Source: Burkholderia sp. 4M9327F10
GTDB taxonomy: Bacteria > Pseudomonadota > Gammaproteobacteria > Burkholderiales > Burkholderiaceae
Assembly (NCBI RefSeq): GCF_005503145.1
Contig: NZ_SCNV01000001.1
Coordinates: 62,001 to 126,000, forward strand
DNA: 64,000 bases
Direction: 5' to 3'
Shown: piece after piece, positions 7,224 to 17,100 of the stretch
Layout: every line of letters begins with the position of its first letter
Numbering within the stretch: the stretch's first letter is position 1
Made by a program: the position numbers and the translations under genes
The notes under the pieces: model-generated
The model's database searches: none
The model's input: only the letters and a program-made list of their open reading frames with translations
Told to the model about the DNA's origin: nothing

Positions 7224-9338
7224 ATGTCTACTCCCGCCCATGCACCCCGCAGAGCCGAATCCCCGTTTCATGCGGGCGAACTCGCGGCACAGGAACGCGC
7301 CGGCGTGCGGGAACAGATGACCGGCGATGCGACCCGGGGTATCCGCGACTACATGCCCGAGCAGCACCGCCTGTTCTTTGCGGAACAGCCGTTCATGGTG
7401 CTGGGCGGGCTGGACGCGCGTGGTCAGCCGTGGGCCTCGCTGCGCGTCGGCGCGCCGGGCTTCGTCTCGGCGCCCGATGAACACACCTTGCGGATCGCCG
7501 GACGCGCTCCGGCCGGCGATCCGCTGGCTACGGCGTGGCACGCCGGTGCGCTGATCGGCGGACTCGGCATCCAGCCTGCCACGCGTCGGCGCAACCGCGT
7601 CAACGGAGTCATCGCGTCAATAGATGACGGGACGCTCACGGTGAGCGTGAGTCAAAGCTTCGGTAACTGCGCAAAATACATCCAGAGCCGTGCGCCGAGC
7701 TTGATCGCCTCGCTTCCCGATCAGGCGCGCGTCGTGCCTGAGTCATCCCCGGTGCTCGGTTCAGCCGAGCGTGCCCTGCTCGCCCGCGCCGACACGTTCT
7801 TCATCGCCAGCGCGAATGCATCCGACGAAGCCGGGTTCGCACGCGGCGCCGATGTCTCGCATCGCGGCGGCAAACCGGGCTTCATTCGCGTGGATGACGA
7901 ACGCACGCTGACCACCCCGGATTTCAGCGGCAACCGCTACTTCAATACGATCGGCAATCTGCTGCAAGATCCGCGTGCGGGCCTGCTCGTGATCGACTTC
8001 GAAAGCGGCGACCTGCTCTATCTCGCGGTGGAGGCAGAGGTCATCTGGGAAGGTTCGGAACTGGAATCGTTTGCGGGTGCCGAGCGGCTCATACGCTTTC
8101 ATATCCGCGAGGTTCGGCGCAGCCCGCGTGCCTTGCCGTTTCGCTGGTCCGCCGTGCAATATGCGCCGCAACTCGAAAAAACCGGCACATGGGCAACGCA
8201 AGCCGCGGCGCCTTCGGTGGCAAGCGCCTGGCGCAAGCTGAAAGTGGCGCAGGTGCGCGACGAGACGCCGTCAGCACGCTCGTTCTATCTGGAAGCCGCT
8301 GATGGGGCGCCGCTTGCCCGCTTCGAGCCGGGCCAGTTTCTGCCGATCCGTCTGGACGCGCCAGGGCTTGCTGCGCCGTTGAGGCGCACCTACACACTCT
8401 CGGATGCGGACCACGGCCGGTACTACCGCATCACCGTCAAGCGCGAAGGCGTAGCCTCCACACAGCTGCATGAGCATATCCAGCAAGGAGACGTGATCGA
8501 GGCGAGGACACCCGCGGGTATTTTCAAGCTGGACATCAGCAGCCCACGCCCAGTTGTCTTGCTCTCGGCGGGTATCGGCATCACGCCGATGATTGCGATG
8601 CTCAATACGCTTCTGGCGAATACAGGCGGGCAAACGCAGCCCGAGCGCATCTACTTCATTCACGGCGCACGCAACGCGAACGAGCATCCCTTCGCCGCGC
8701 AACTGATGGCAGCGGCAGATGCCTATCCGCATCTTTCGGTGCATCTGCGCGACAGCCAGGCCGCTACCGCCACGACGCAGGCAGAAGATCCGCTCGCCGC
8801 ACACTCGGTGGGACGCGTGGACATAGCGTTTCTCAAACGCGTGCTGCCGTTCGGCGACTACGATTTCTATCTCTGCGGTCCGGCTGCGTTCATGCAGGAC
8901 CTCTACAACGGGCTGCGCGCACTCAATATCGCTGACGAGAGAATCCGCTTCGAAGCGTTTGGGCCAGCAAGCGTCAAGCGCAGCGAAAGCATCGCCAACG
9001 GCGCGCGCGTGCAAGCACAGACGCAAGCGCAAGCGTCACCAGCGGCTCAAGACACCGGCCGGTCGTCGAAAGTGGTGTTTATGCGTACCGGACGTGAAGC
9101 ACAGTGGTCGCAAAAGGCGGGCAGTTTGCTCGAACTTGCCGAGGCAAACGGTGTGGCGGCGGATTCGAACTGCCGATCAGGGACGTGCGGAACGTGCTCG
9201 ACGCGGCTGCTCGCCGGTGCGGTGAGCTATCCGACGCCATGCGAGGCGCAGATCGAGCCGGGCCATGCGCTGATTTGCAGCGCGATACCGGCGAAAACGC
9301 AGACCGGCGAAGAATCGACGGTGATTCTGGATCTGTAA
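7224..9338 (+). CDS. PNPOx-like / FAD-NAD(P) reductase / [2Fe-2S] ferredoxin fusion
   Basis: 704 residues in three parts. Residues about 35-320 form a PNPOx-like FMN-binding split barrel ('FFAEQPFMVLGGLDARGQPWAS', 'GNRYFNTIGNLLQDPRAGLLVIDFESGD'). Residues about 333-590 are a ferredoxin-reductase module with the FAD motif RRTYTLSD and the NAD(P) motif GIGITPMIAML. The last about 80 residues are a plant-type ferredoxin with C650-x4-C655-x2-C658-x26-C685 holding a [2Fe-2S] cluster. Electron flow from NAD(P)H through FAD to the cluster and possibly to a substrate at the N-terminal flavin site is inferred. The linker (about 590-620) is Gln/Ala-rich. It is likely an operon partner of the GST. Substrate unknown. 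Confidence 0.9.
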   Translation: MSTPAHAPRRAESPFHAGELAAQERAGVREQMTGDATRGIRDYMPEQHRLFFAEQPFMVLGGLDARGQPWASLRVGAPGFVSAPDEHTLRIAGRAPAGDPLATAWHAGALIGGLGIQPATRRRNRVNGVIASIDDGTLTVSVSQSFGNCAKYIQSRAPSLIASLPDQARVVPESSPVLGSAERALLARADTFFIASANASDEAGFARGADVSHRGGKPGFIRVDDERTLTTPDFSGNRYFNTIGNLLQDPRAGLLVIDFESGDLLYLAVEAEVIWEGSELESFAGAERLIRFHIREVRRSPRALPFRWSAVQYAPQLEKTGTWATQAAAPSVASAWRKLKVAQVRDETPSARSFYLEAADGAPLARFEPGQFLPIRLDAPGLAAPLRRTYTLSDADHGRYYRITVKREGVASTQLHEHIQQGDVIEARTPAGIFKLDISSPRPVVLLSAGIGITPMIAMLNTLLANTGGQTQPERIYFIHGARNANEHPFAAQLMAAADAYPHLSVHLRDSQAATATTQAEDPLAAHSVGRVDIAFLKRVLPFGDYDFYLCGPAAFMQDLYNGLRALNIADERIRFEAFGPASVKRSESIANGARVQAQTQAQASPAAQDTGRSSKVVFMRTGREAQWSQKAGSLLELAEANGVAADSNCRSGTCGTCSTRLLAGAVSYPTPCEAQIEPGHALICSAIPAKTQTGEESTVILDL

Positions 9339-9376
9339 CAGCTACAGCGCGGCTGCGGTGCAACGCGCCCCGAGAC

Positions 9377-9514
9377 TTATTCCGGGCGGCGATGCGCTTC
9401 AGCGATGATGGCGCAGGTTTGCAGATGCAGTTGCAGCGCGCGGCGAGCAAGGGCGCCGAGGCGGGCAAGCCAGCTGCTAGCGGCGGGGGCGGACGTGGTG
9501 GTGATGTGGCTCAT
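9377..9514 (-). CDS. Possible 45-residue protein
   Basis: Short ORF MSHITTTSAPAASSWLARLG... ending ...AIIAEAHRRPE. Support: GGAG lies 6 bases before the ATG, and about 50 bases upstream there is a good promoter on the same strand (TTGCGT, 16 bp, TATAAT at 9562-9589). The peptide is basic with a possible amphipathic helix (residues 14-36). No family recognised. It could equally be a non-coding transcript from that promoter. Confidence 0.45.
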   Translation of the reverse strand: MSHITTTSAPAASSWLARLGALARRALQLHLQTCAIIAEAHRRPE

Positions 9515-9549
9515 GGCAAGCTCCAACTCAAGCTAGGGTCTACTACCTA

Positions 9550-9589
9550 AGGGATAACCCTATTATAAACCACTCTTGCCGCAACGCAA
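9550..9589 (-). promoter_or_regulatory. Promoter for the 45-residue ORF
   Basis: On the minus strand TTGCGT (9584-9589), 16-bp spacer, TATAAT (9562-9567). A small dyad AGGG-N4-CCCT (9550-9561) overlaps the expected transcription start and may be an operator. Confidence 0.5.
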
Positions 9590-9916
9590 CAAATCAAAAT
9601 AAATCCCGATTTACCCCAATCCTTGCGCACGGCTCCTGCGCCGCACCAATCCCCGCAACGCCTTACCAGTCAAGCTCTTGCGCGCAAATCGGCGAAGCCT
9701 GCGAGGCCGCGTCGCAGCAATTCCCCCGGCTTGACTCCCATCGGCCACCCTGCTGTACTAAATAAACCAAAGTGATTTAATCAAAAACGGCCGACCGAGA
9801 CCCGCGCCACCCGGCGCAGGCAGCCCGAGGCCACCAGAGGCGCACTCAGCGCCCGTCAGCTATTGAATCGACCGTAGTCCAAAAACGTCGTTGTCAATTA
9901 TCCGGAGGAGCGTCCC
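9590..9916 (+). promoter_or_regulatory. Leader and promoter region of the sugar ABC operon
   Basis: No gene seen here. TTGACT (9731-9736), 17-bp spacer and TGTACT (9754-9759) form a candidate promoter, followed at once by an AT-rich stretch (9759-9786, AAATAAACC...GATTTAATCAAAA) with AAAT/ATTT symmetry, unlike the GC-rich surroundings. It is a plausible site for the ROK regulator encoded at the end of the operon. The leader would be about 150 bases and ends in a strong GGAGGAG ribosome site at 9904-9910. Confidence 0.4.
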
Positions 9917-10921
9917 ATGAAGCAGAATTCCCGCAGGCATCCCGCCGCCCGGCGTCTCGCCACGCTATGCGTCACCGCCGGCGCCGTCTGGTGCGCCAGC
10001 GCCACGCTGGCCGTCGCCGATCAGCCCGTAGTCGGACTCATCACCAAAACCGACACCAACCCGTTCTTCGTCAAGATGCGCCAGGGTGCGGAAGCCGCTG
10101 CGCAGAAGGACGGCGCCAAGCTGCTGACCGCCGCCGGCAAGTTCGACGGCGACAACGCGAGCCAGGTCACCGCCATCGAAAACATGATCACAGCGGGCGC
10201 CAAGGCGATTCTGATTACGCCGAGCGATACCAAGGCCATCGTGCCGAGCATCAAGAAAGCGCGCGCGGCCGGCGTGATGGTGATTGCGCTCGATACGCCG
10301 ACCGATCCGCAGGACGCCACGGACGCCCTCTTCGCCACCGACAACTTCAAGGCCGGCGTCCTGATCGGCGAGTACGCGAAGGCCGCGATGGGCGGCAAGC
10401 CGGCGAAGATCGCCACGCTCGATCTCGCGCCGGGCGTCTCGGTCGGGGTGCTGCGGCATAACGGCTTCCTGCAGGGCTTCGGCATCAAGGAAGGCGACCC
10501 CGCCATCGTCTGCAGCCAGGATACGCGCGGCGACCAGGCGAAGGGCCAGACGGCGATGGAGAACTGCCTGCAGAAATCGCCCGACATCAACGTGGTCTAC
10601 ACGATCAACGAACCGGCCGCGGCCGGCGCGTATCGCGCGCTCAAGGCGGCCGGCAAGGACAAGGACGTGATGATCGTTTCCATCGACGGCGGTTGTGAAG
10701 GCGTGCGCAACGTCAAGGCCGGCGCGATAGCCGCAACCTCGCAGCAGTATCCGCTGAAGATGGCCTCGCTCGGCGTCGATGCGGGCGTCGAATACGCAAA
10801 GAGCGGCAAGAAAGTCGCGGGCTATCACGACACCGGCGTCACGCTGATCAGCGACAAGCCGATGAGCGGCGTGGACAGCAAGGACACCCAGTTCGGTCTG
10901 GCGAACTGCTGGGGTCAATAA
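9917..10921 (+). CDS. frcB: Sugar ABC transporter periplasmic binding protein (FrcB-like)
   Basis: 334 residues. A signal peptide (twin Arg-rich start, hydrophobic '[17 protein letters not shown]', cleavage near AVA|DQ) precedes a type 1 periplasmic binding fold: '[22 protein letters not shown]', '[19 protein letters not shown]', '[14 protein letters not shown]', '[21 protein letters not shown]'. This resembles fructose/ribose binding proteins of the FrcB group. It starts an operon with a permease, a single-domain ATPase and a ROK regulator, the same set as frcBCA of rhizobia. The sugar is inferred as fructose or a related pentose or hexose. A large hairpin follows the stop. Confidence 0.8.
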   Translation: MKQNSRRHPAARRLATLCVTAGAVWCASATLAVADQPVVGLITKTDTNPFFVKMRQGAEAAAQKDGAKLLTAAGKFDGDNASQVTAIENMITAGAKAILITPSDTKAIVPSIKKARAAGVMVIALDTPTDPQDATDALFATDNFKAGVLIGEYAKAAMGGKPAKIATLDLAPGVSVGVLRHNGFLQGFGIKEGDPAIVCSQDTRGDQAKGQTAMENCLQKSPDINVVYTINEPAAAGAYRALKAAGKDKDVMIVSIDGGCEGVRNVKAGAIAATSQQYPLKMASLGVDAGVEYAKSGKKVAGYHDTGVTLISDKPMSGVDSKDTQFGLANCWGQ

Positions 10922-10939
10922 GGTCAGTAAGCATTCCCT

Positions 10940-10981
10940 GGCAAATGGGAGGCTCGCCTATGAGCCTCCCGCCGATTTGCC
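10940..10981 (+). promoter_or_regulatory. Long stem-loop between binding-protein and permease genes
   Basis: Outer arms GGCAAAT (10940-10946) / ATTTGCC (10975-10981) and inner arms GGGAGGCTC (10947-10955) / GAGCCTCCC (10962-10970) give a 16-bp stem with a 4-base bulge and a 6-base loop. No T-run follows. Such elements between the binding-protein and permease genes typically protect the upstream mRNA and lower downstream expression. Confidence 0.7.
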
Positions 10982-11023
10982 GCGTGGCCGGTACGCCACG
11001 CTTTAGCATCGAGGAAACACATC

Positions 11024-12013
11024 ATGTCGACTCCCTCTGCCCCGGCTGGCGGCCACCGCGCCTTGTCCGAGCGACTGCCCTCGCTCGCCGAAATCGGTCC
11101 GCTGATCGCCCTTCTGCTCGCCTGCGTGTTCTTTATCACGCAGAGCAACCGCTTCCTGTCGTTCCAGAATCTCTCGCTGATCCTGCAGCAAACCATGGTG
11201 GTCGCCGTCATTGCCATCGGCCAGACGCTGATCGTGCTGACCGCGGGCATCGACCTGTCCTGCGGCATGGTGATGGCATTCGGCTCGATCGTCATGACCA
11301 AGTTCGCGGTCAACCTCGGCGTGCCGCCTATCCTCGCGATTCTCTGCGGCATCGGCGCGAGCGCCCTGTTCGGCGCGCTCAACGGAGTATTGATCACGCG
11401 CATCAAGCTGCCGCCGTTCATCGTCACGCTCGGCACCCTGAACATCGCCTTCGCGCTCACGCAGATCTATTCGAACGCGGAAAGCGTCTCGAACCTGCCC
11501 GATGCGATCATGTTCCTCGGCAACACATTCAGCATCGGCCCGGCCCAGGTGACCTACGGCACGGTCCTGACGCTGCTGATGTATCTGGCCACCTGGTTCA
11601 TCTTGCGCGACACCGTCCCCGGGCGGCACCTCTATGCACTCGGCAACAACGCCGAAGCCGCGCGCCTGATGGGCCTCTCGTCGCAGCGCATCCTGCTCAC
11701 CGTCTACACGCTAGCCGGTGCGATCTACGGCGTCGCGGCCCTGTTGTCGGTGTCGCGTACCGGCGTGGGCGACCCGCAAGCGGGACAAACGGAGAATCTC
11801 GACAGCATTACCGCCGTGGTGCTCGGCGGCACGAGTCTGTTCGGTGGACGCGGCTCGATTGCGGGCACCTTGCTGGGCGCGCTGATTGTCGGCGTGTTCC
11901 GCAACGGCCTGACCTTGATCGGCGTGTCGTCGGTGTATCAGGTGCTGATCACCGGCATGCTGGTGATTCTCGCCGTCGCCGCCGACAAGCTGTCCCACCG
12001 CGGCGCTCGATGA
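11024..12013 (+). CDS. frcC: Sugar ABC transporter permease (FrcC/RbsC family)
   Basis: 329 residues, about eight to ten hydrophobic segments, no signal peptide. Family landmarks are 'VVAVIAIGQTLIVLTAGIDLSCG', 'INGVLIT-like NGVLITRIKLPPFIVTLGT', and the C-terminal 'AVVLGGTSLFGGRGSIAGTLLGA'. It forms the inner-membrane channel with the adjacent ATPase. GAGGAAA lies 6 bases ahead of the ATG. Its TGA overlaps an in-frame ATG for the next gene, though the ATPase more likely starts at 12031. Confidence 0.85.
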   Translation: MSTPSAPAGGHRALSERLPSLAEIGPLIALLLACVFFITQSNRFLSFQNLSLILQQTMVVAVIAIGQTLIVLTAGIDLSCGMVMAFGSIVMTKFAVNLGVPPILAILCGIGASALFGALNGVLITRIKLPPFIVTLGTLNIAFALTQIYSNAESVSNLPDAIMFLGNTFSIGPAQVTYGTVLTLLMYLATWFILRDTVPGRHLYALGNNAEAARLMGLSSQRILLTVYTLAGAIYGVAALLSVSRTGVGDPQAGQTENLDSITAVVLGGTSLFGGRGSIAGTLLGALIVGVFRNGLTLIGVSSVYQVLITGMLVILAVAADKLSHRGAR

Positions 12014-12030
12014 GCTATCAGGAGCCTGTC

Positions 12031-12831
12031 ATGTCTACTCCCCAAACTGCCTCTTCCAACGTGACGCCGGTCCTGCAGGCGCGTGGGCTCGTCAAGCGCT
12101 ACGGCCATGTCACCGCCCTCGACGGCTGCGACTTCGAGGTGATGCCCGGCGAAATCATGGCCGTGATCGGCGACAACGGCGCCGGCAAGTCCTCGCTCAT
12201 CAAGGCGCTCTCCGGTGCGACGGTGCCGGACGAAGGCGAGATTCTGCTGGACGGCAAGCCGGTCAAGTTCCGCAGCCCGCTCGATGCGCGCGCCCAGGGC
12301 ATCGAAACCGTCTATCAGGACCTGGCGGTCGCGCCCGCCATGAGCATCGCCGAGAACCTGTTTCTCGCGCGTGAGCTCGTCAAGCCAGGCTGGCGTGGCT
12401 CGATCTTCAAGATGATCGACAAGCGCCGCATGCTCGACGAGGCGACCGCCCATATGAAGGGCCTGCAGATCGGCATCCGTTCGATGCGCCAGGCGGTCGA
12501 AACCCTGTCCGGCGGCCAGCGCCAGGGTGTCGCGGTGGCGCGTAGCGCAGCGTTCGCCCGCCACGTGGTGATTCTCGATGAACCCACCGCGGCGCTCGGC
12601 GTGAAGGAAGGCAACATGGTGCTCGAACTGATCCGGCGCGTGCGCGATCGCGGCCTGCCGGTCATCCTCATCAGCCACAACATGCCGCATGTGTTCGAGA
12701 TTGCCGATCGCATCCATATCCAGCGGCTGGGACGGCGCGCGGCGCTCGTCAACACCAGGGACATCCATATGTCCGAAGCGGTCGCCATCATGACCGGCGC
12801 GAAAGAAGCGGACGTCAAGGCGATCGCATGA
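12031..12831 (+). CDS. frcA: Sugar ABC transporter ATP-binding protein (FrcA-like)
   Basis: 266 residues from ATG at 12031, chosen for ATCAGGAG 6 bases ahead; an ATG at 12010 overlaps the permease stop. Walker A is GDNGAGKS, the ABC signature LSGGQRQGVAVAR, Walker B HVVILDEPTAALG, and the switch His is in LISHNMPHV. It is one ABC domain, unlike RbsA/AraG with two, and matches the length of FrcA. Hydrolyses ATP to drive import through the FrcC-like permease. Confidence 0.85.
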   Translation: MSTPQTASSNVTPVLQARGLVKRYGHVTALDGCDFEVMPGEIMAVIGDNGAGKSSLIKALSGATVPDEGEILLDGKPVKFRSPLDARAQGIETVYQDLAVAPAMSIAENLFLARELVKPGWRGSIFKMIDKRRMLDEATAHMKGLQIGIRSMRQAVETLSGGQRQGVAVARSAAFARHVVILDEPTAALGVKEGNMVLELIRRVRDRGLPVILISHNMPHVFEIADRIHIQRLGRRAALVNTRDIHMSEAVAIMTGAKEADVKAIA

Positions 12832-12861
12832 CACACGCCCCCCGCTGACGAGCGCCTCGCC

Positions 12862-14121
12862 ATGGACACGACCGGCACCAGGGCTCCCCTGAAGCGCACC
12901 GTCGGCTCGAATCAGGTCGGCATGCGGCAGTTCAACGAACGGATCGTGCTGCAGGCGATCCGTTTGCATGGCCCGCTCGCCAAGGCCGACGTGAGCCGGC
13001 TCACGCGTCTGTCGATGCAGACCGTCTCGATGATCGTCGACCGTCTGATCGACGACGGCCTGCTCGCGCGTCAGCCGCGCGTGCGCGGGCGCATCGGGCA
13101 GCCTTCGGTGCCGATTGCGCTGCGGCCCGAAGGCGCCTATACGATCGGCATCAAGGTCGGGCGCCGCAGCCTCGATGTGCTGGCGATGGATTTCGTCGGC
13201 CACGTCTGCAGCCGCGATGTGCTCGAATATGCGTACCCCGATCCGCGCGTGCTGTTTCCGGCGCTGGAGGCCAAGCTCGCACGCGTGAACGAAACGCTTG
13301 GCGAGCGTGCCAGGCAAGTGGTCGGCGTGGGTGTGGCGGCGCCGTTATGGCTCGGCGGCTGGCGCGATTTCCTGGGGGCGCCGCCGGATGCGCTCGATGC
13401 GTGGCACGACATCGACATTCGCGCCCGCATCGCGGCAATGACCGGCCTGCCCGTCGAATTCGCCAAGGACACCACCGCCGCCTGCGCCGCCGAACTCGTG
13501 ATGGGCCAGGGGCGCGGCATCCACAACTTCCTGTATCTGTTCGTCGGCACCTTCATTGGTGGCGGTCTCGTGATCGACGGCCGGCTGCATGGCGGCCCGC
13601 ACGCTAACGCCGGAGCCGTCGGCTCGATTCCGTTCATGGATAGCGCGGGTCAAACGATGCAAACCCCGGCATGGCCAGGTGCACGTCGGCCAACGCGTCA
13701 ATTGCTGCACGCGGCCTCGGGGTTCGTGCTGGAACAACGGCTAAGCGACGCCGGTGCGCCGGCCGCCGCGGCGCACGATCATCGGGCGTTGGCGCCGGAG
13801 TGGCTGCGCCACACCGAACGCTGGCTCGACACGGCATGTCCCGCGATTGCCGGCGCGCTGATCAACGCGACCGCGCTGCTCGATCTCGAAGCCGTGGTGA
13901 TCGACGGTGAACTCGACCGGCAACTGGTGCGCGAAATCATCCGCCGCACCGAGCGCGTGCTGGATGGTTTCGAATGGGAGGGGATGGTGCGTCCGCAACT
14001 GCTGGAAGGCACCATTGGCGCCGATGCGCGCGCCATGGGCGGCGCAATCCTGCCGCTCTATGCGCACTTTGCGCCGGTGCATGAGCTGTTTCTGAAACCC
14101 GCAACGGAAGCCGGGTACTGA
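12862..14121 (+). CDS. ROK-family transcriptional regulator
   Basis: 419 residues. N-terminal winged HTH ('GPLAKADVSRLTRLSMQTVSMIVDRLIDDGLL') joined to a ROK sugar-kinase-like domain ('FLYLFVGTFIGGGLVIDGRLHGG', then 'NAGAVGSIPFMD'). The usual ROK zinc-binding Cys cluster after the GG-motif is not obvious here. It closes the sugar ABC operon and probably represses it until the sugar or sugar phosphate binds; the AT-rich region at 9759-9786 is a candidate target. Confidence 0.85.
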   Translation: MDTTGTRAPLKRTVGSNQVGMRQFNERIVLQAIRLHGPLAKADVSRLTRLSMQTVSMIVDRLIDDGLLARQPRVRGRIGQPSVPIALRPEGAYTIGIKVGRRSLDVLAMDFVGHVCSRDVLEYAYPDPRVLFPALEAKLARVNETLGERARQVVGVGVAAPLWLGGWRDFLGAPPDALDAWHDIDIRARIAAMTGLPVEFAKDTTAACAAELVMGQGRGIHNFLYLFVGTFIGGGLVIDGRLHGGPHANAGAVGSIPFMDSAGQTMQTPAWPGARRPTRQLLHAASGFVLEQRLSDAGAPAAAAHDHRALAPEWLRHTERWLDTACPAIAGALINATALLDLEAVVIDGELDRQLVREIIRRTERVLDGFEWEGMVRPQLLEGTIGADARAMGGAILPLYAHFAPVHELFLKPATEAGY

Positions 14122-14142
14122 GGGGCGGTACGCAAGCGCCCC
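14122..14142. terminator. Hairpin between convergent ROK and PBP genes
   Basis: GGGGCG / CGCCCC stem of 6 bp with a 9-base loop, directly after the ROK stop and before the end of the convergent PBP gene. No T-run on the plus strand. Confidence 0.45.
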
Positions 14143-14154
14143 ACGTCTTCGCTT

Positions 14155-17100
14155 TTAGCTGCGCTTGAGCGCAGGCACGGCGGGCGCAGCAGGCGCCTTC
14201 GGTTCATCGAGCAAGGGCTGCAAGGTCGGCGCAAGCGACTTCAGCAATTGCACCGACATGGCGCTCGTAAACTCGTAGTGCGACGCATACGGTTCGTGAA
14301 CGTAGGCGGTCAGCGTACCGTAGAAGCGGTCGCCCATGATGAACACGAAGGTCGCGCTACGGTTGACCTTGCGCGACTCGATCAGCCGGCCGCCGCGTGC
14401 GAACACCTCGAAGCGCTGATCGCCCGTGCCGGTCTTGCCGTACACCGGCAAGGTCGTGCCGTTGGGGAAGACCATGCCGTCCGCGAGACGCTTGGCCGTG
14501 CCGCCTTGCACGACATCGCTCAACATCTCATGCACGACCTTGACGATTTCCGGCGACAACTGCGTCTGCGGCGCCACCGTCGCGCGGACGAAGTGCGTTT
14601 CGTACGGCGTATCTTTGGCGAAGTCGAGCTGGGCGATGCTTTCGGTCGGCACCTTGCTGCCGCCATTGGCGATCACGCCGATCAGCTGCGCGAGCGCCGC
14701 CGGCCGGTCGCCCGACGCGCCGATCGCCGCCGCATAAGAAGGCGTCAGATTGGCGAACGGATAGCCGAGCGCCTGCCACGACTTGCCGATCGCGTCATAG
14801 GCGCGCAACTCGATCATGCGTTTGATGCGGCGGTCCTGGGTCGCGTGGTAGCGCGTCTTGAAGAGCCACGAATAAGTGCTCGCGCGCACGTCGCGGCTTG
14901 CCTCCTGAACCTGATCGAGCGTGACGTCGGGATGCTCGCGCAGATAGTTGACCAGCCACAGTTCCAGCGGATGCACGCGCGAGATATAGCCGCGGTCGTT
15001 CAGATTGAAGCGGTCCATCGCGTACTTCGTATAGAGCTTCGCGAGGTCGTCGTCACTCAGCCACTGCGCCGGCGTGCCCTTCAACTGCTCGCGCATCTGC
15101 GCGTCGAACCAGCCGAGCGAGCCATTGGGCGCCACGCTGCGCAACACGGTGGCGATCCTCGGCGGCGATTTATGCACGCTGTGCAGCATGATCGCCAGCG
15201 CGTCGTCGGGCACCTTGCCGTGGTACTTCGTATAGAAGCGCTTCATATACACGCGGCTTTCCTGATCGGCGAAGCGGGTCAGGTAAAGCTGGCGCGCGGC
15301 GGGATCGTCGAGCCATTGCGTCGAGGGCCCGGAGGTCTGGATCATCTCGTAGCGCACGATGTCACGCATCAGCCGCACGAACACGAGGTTCACCGAGTGC
15401 TGGAACGCGCGGTGCACGGTCAGGATCTGGCTGTTGTCGCTCGATTCGAAATTGGTGAAGGTTTGCGCGCCGCCGCCGGTATAGAACGTTTCGCCCGCGC
15501 TGGCCGAGTATTTTCTTTCCACGGCCGCATCGAGCATGGCCTGCAGCGAGTGGTCGGGCGTCTTCGCCAGATAGTCGAGCGCCCAACGCGTCAGGACATC
15601 CTGCGGATCGGGCTGAACGCGCTTGAGCTCGTCCACGCTCATCGAGGCATAGCGGTCGTGCAGGTCGGTGACGATCTGCAGGTAGGTGATGATCGTGCGC
15701 AGCTTGGCCGTCGAGCCGAGGTTCAGGCGCGCGCCCGAGTTGATATCGAACGGCTCGTTGACGCTGTCCGTTTGCACCCGCACGAGATTCGAACCGTTGT
15801 GCCGCTCATAGAGCGTCAGGCTGTAGGTGATCTTCGAAGGATCGTCGCCGGGGCGCAGCATTTCGAATCCATACAGCCCCGCGGCCTGTGCGCCGTCCTT
15901 GGTTGCCGCACTCGCCAACCGGTCGCTGACCGCCTGCTGAACCGCGTTATTGAGCGTGCCGGTAGCCTGCAGGTCGAGCCGGTCGAGTTCATAGAAGCTG
16001 CGCAGACCGAGTGCGGCCAGCAAGTGCGAGCGCATCGAGGTGACCGCCTTGCGGCTGATGAACGACTCATCGGTTTGCGGCACCCGCGTGGGGCTGAGCG
16101 CAATCTGCGCATTCAGCGCCGCGTCGCGCAATGACGGAGAGATGACACCGCCGGTAGCGAGCAGCCGCAGATAGCTATCGGTCATGCGCTCGAGTTCGCC
16201 GTAGCCATGATGCAGAAAGTACGACGGCGCGCGCTGCGCGATCATCAGCGACAGCACCTGGCGGAACGCCAGCGCCTGTTCGGTGAGGTTGTCCGCCGAC
16301 GAAGGCGCGTTGAGAATCGCATTGACCTCGCCGAAGTCGCGCCCATACCAGGCGGCCAGCCCGTCGCCCATGCCGTTGATCTCGCCGATACCCGGCTTGG
16401 CCGAGAGCGGCACCGAATTCAGGTACTGCACGACGATTTCGCGCCGCGCCGGCATGGTCTGCGGTCCGTCCAGGTACGCGCGCACCGAGGCCGATGCGAT
16501 CTGCCGCAGTTTCTCCGGCGGCGTCGCGGTGCGGCCGTCCGGCGAGTGGCGGAACTTCTCGATCTGCGTTGCGAGCGTGCTGCCGCCGGGCTGCGCCTGA
16601 TGACGGTTGAAAACCCGCGCGCCCTGGTCGAGCAACGCATGGCCGAAACGTCCCCAGTCGATCGCGGGATTGCGGTTCGGCTGGTTCGGATCGAGCAGTT
16701 CGCGGTCTTCGATAAAGCACAGCGAGTTGACGATGAGCGGCGGGATCGCGTCGTAGCTCTTGTAGATCCGGCCAGGATAGGCGGCGTCAAACAGCGGCTG
16801 GCCGGTGCCGTCGAACAGTTGCAAGCCGGCCTGGTCTTTCTCCGGATAGGGCAGGAAGAGACCCTCGTCCGCGAGCGAAAGCATCCGTTCCGAATCGCGC
16901 GCTTGCGAGGCCACCACGAAACCGCGCGCAATCAGGCGCTGCTGAAACGTTGGCATGAGCGCATAGCCGAGCCGCTCGTCATACGGGCCATTGGTGGGGA
17001 AGCGGATATTGGGGCTTGCACCGTCTGCGAGCGTGAAGTCCACGTCGCGCGTCAACTCGGAGAGGTAGCGCGCCTGCAGGCGAGAGGTTTCGATTTCGAT

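Noticed and set aside
10945..12030. In-frame N-terminal extension of the ABC ATPase gene
   Set aside because: It overlaps the permease gene in another frame, and the ATPase has its own ribosome site at 12017-12024. The extra residues are Arg-rich and non-globular.
14248..16134. Long plus-strand ORF of 628 codons
   Set aside because: It is fully antisense to the PBP gene, which has intact catalytic motifs. Such antisense ORFs are usual in GC-rich codon-biased genes, and the translation is Arg/His-rich without any domain.
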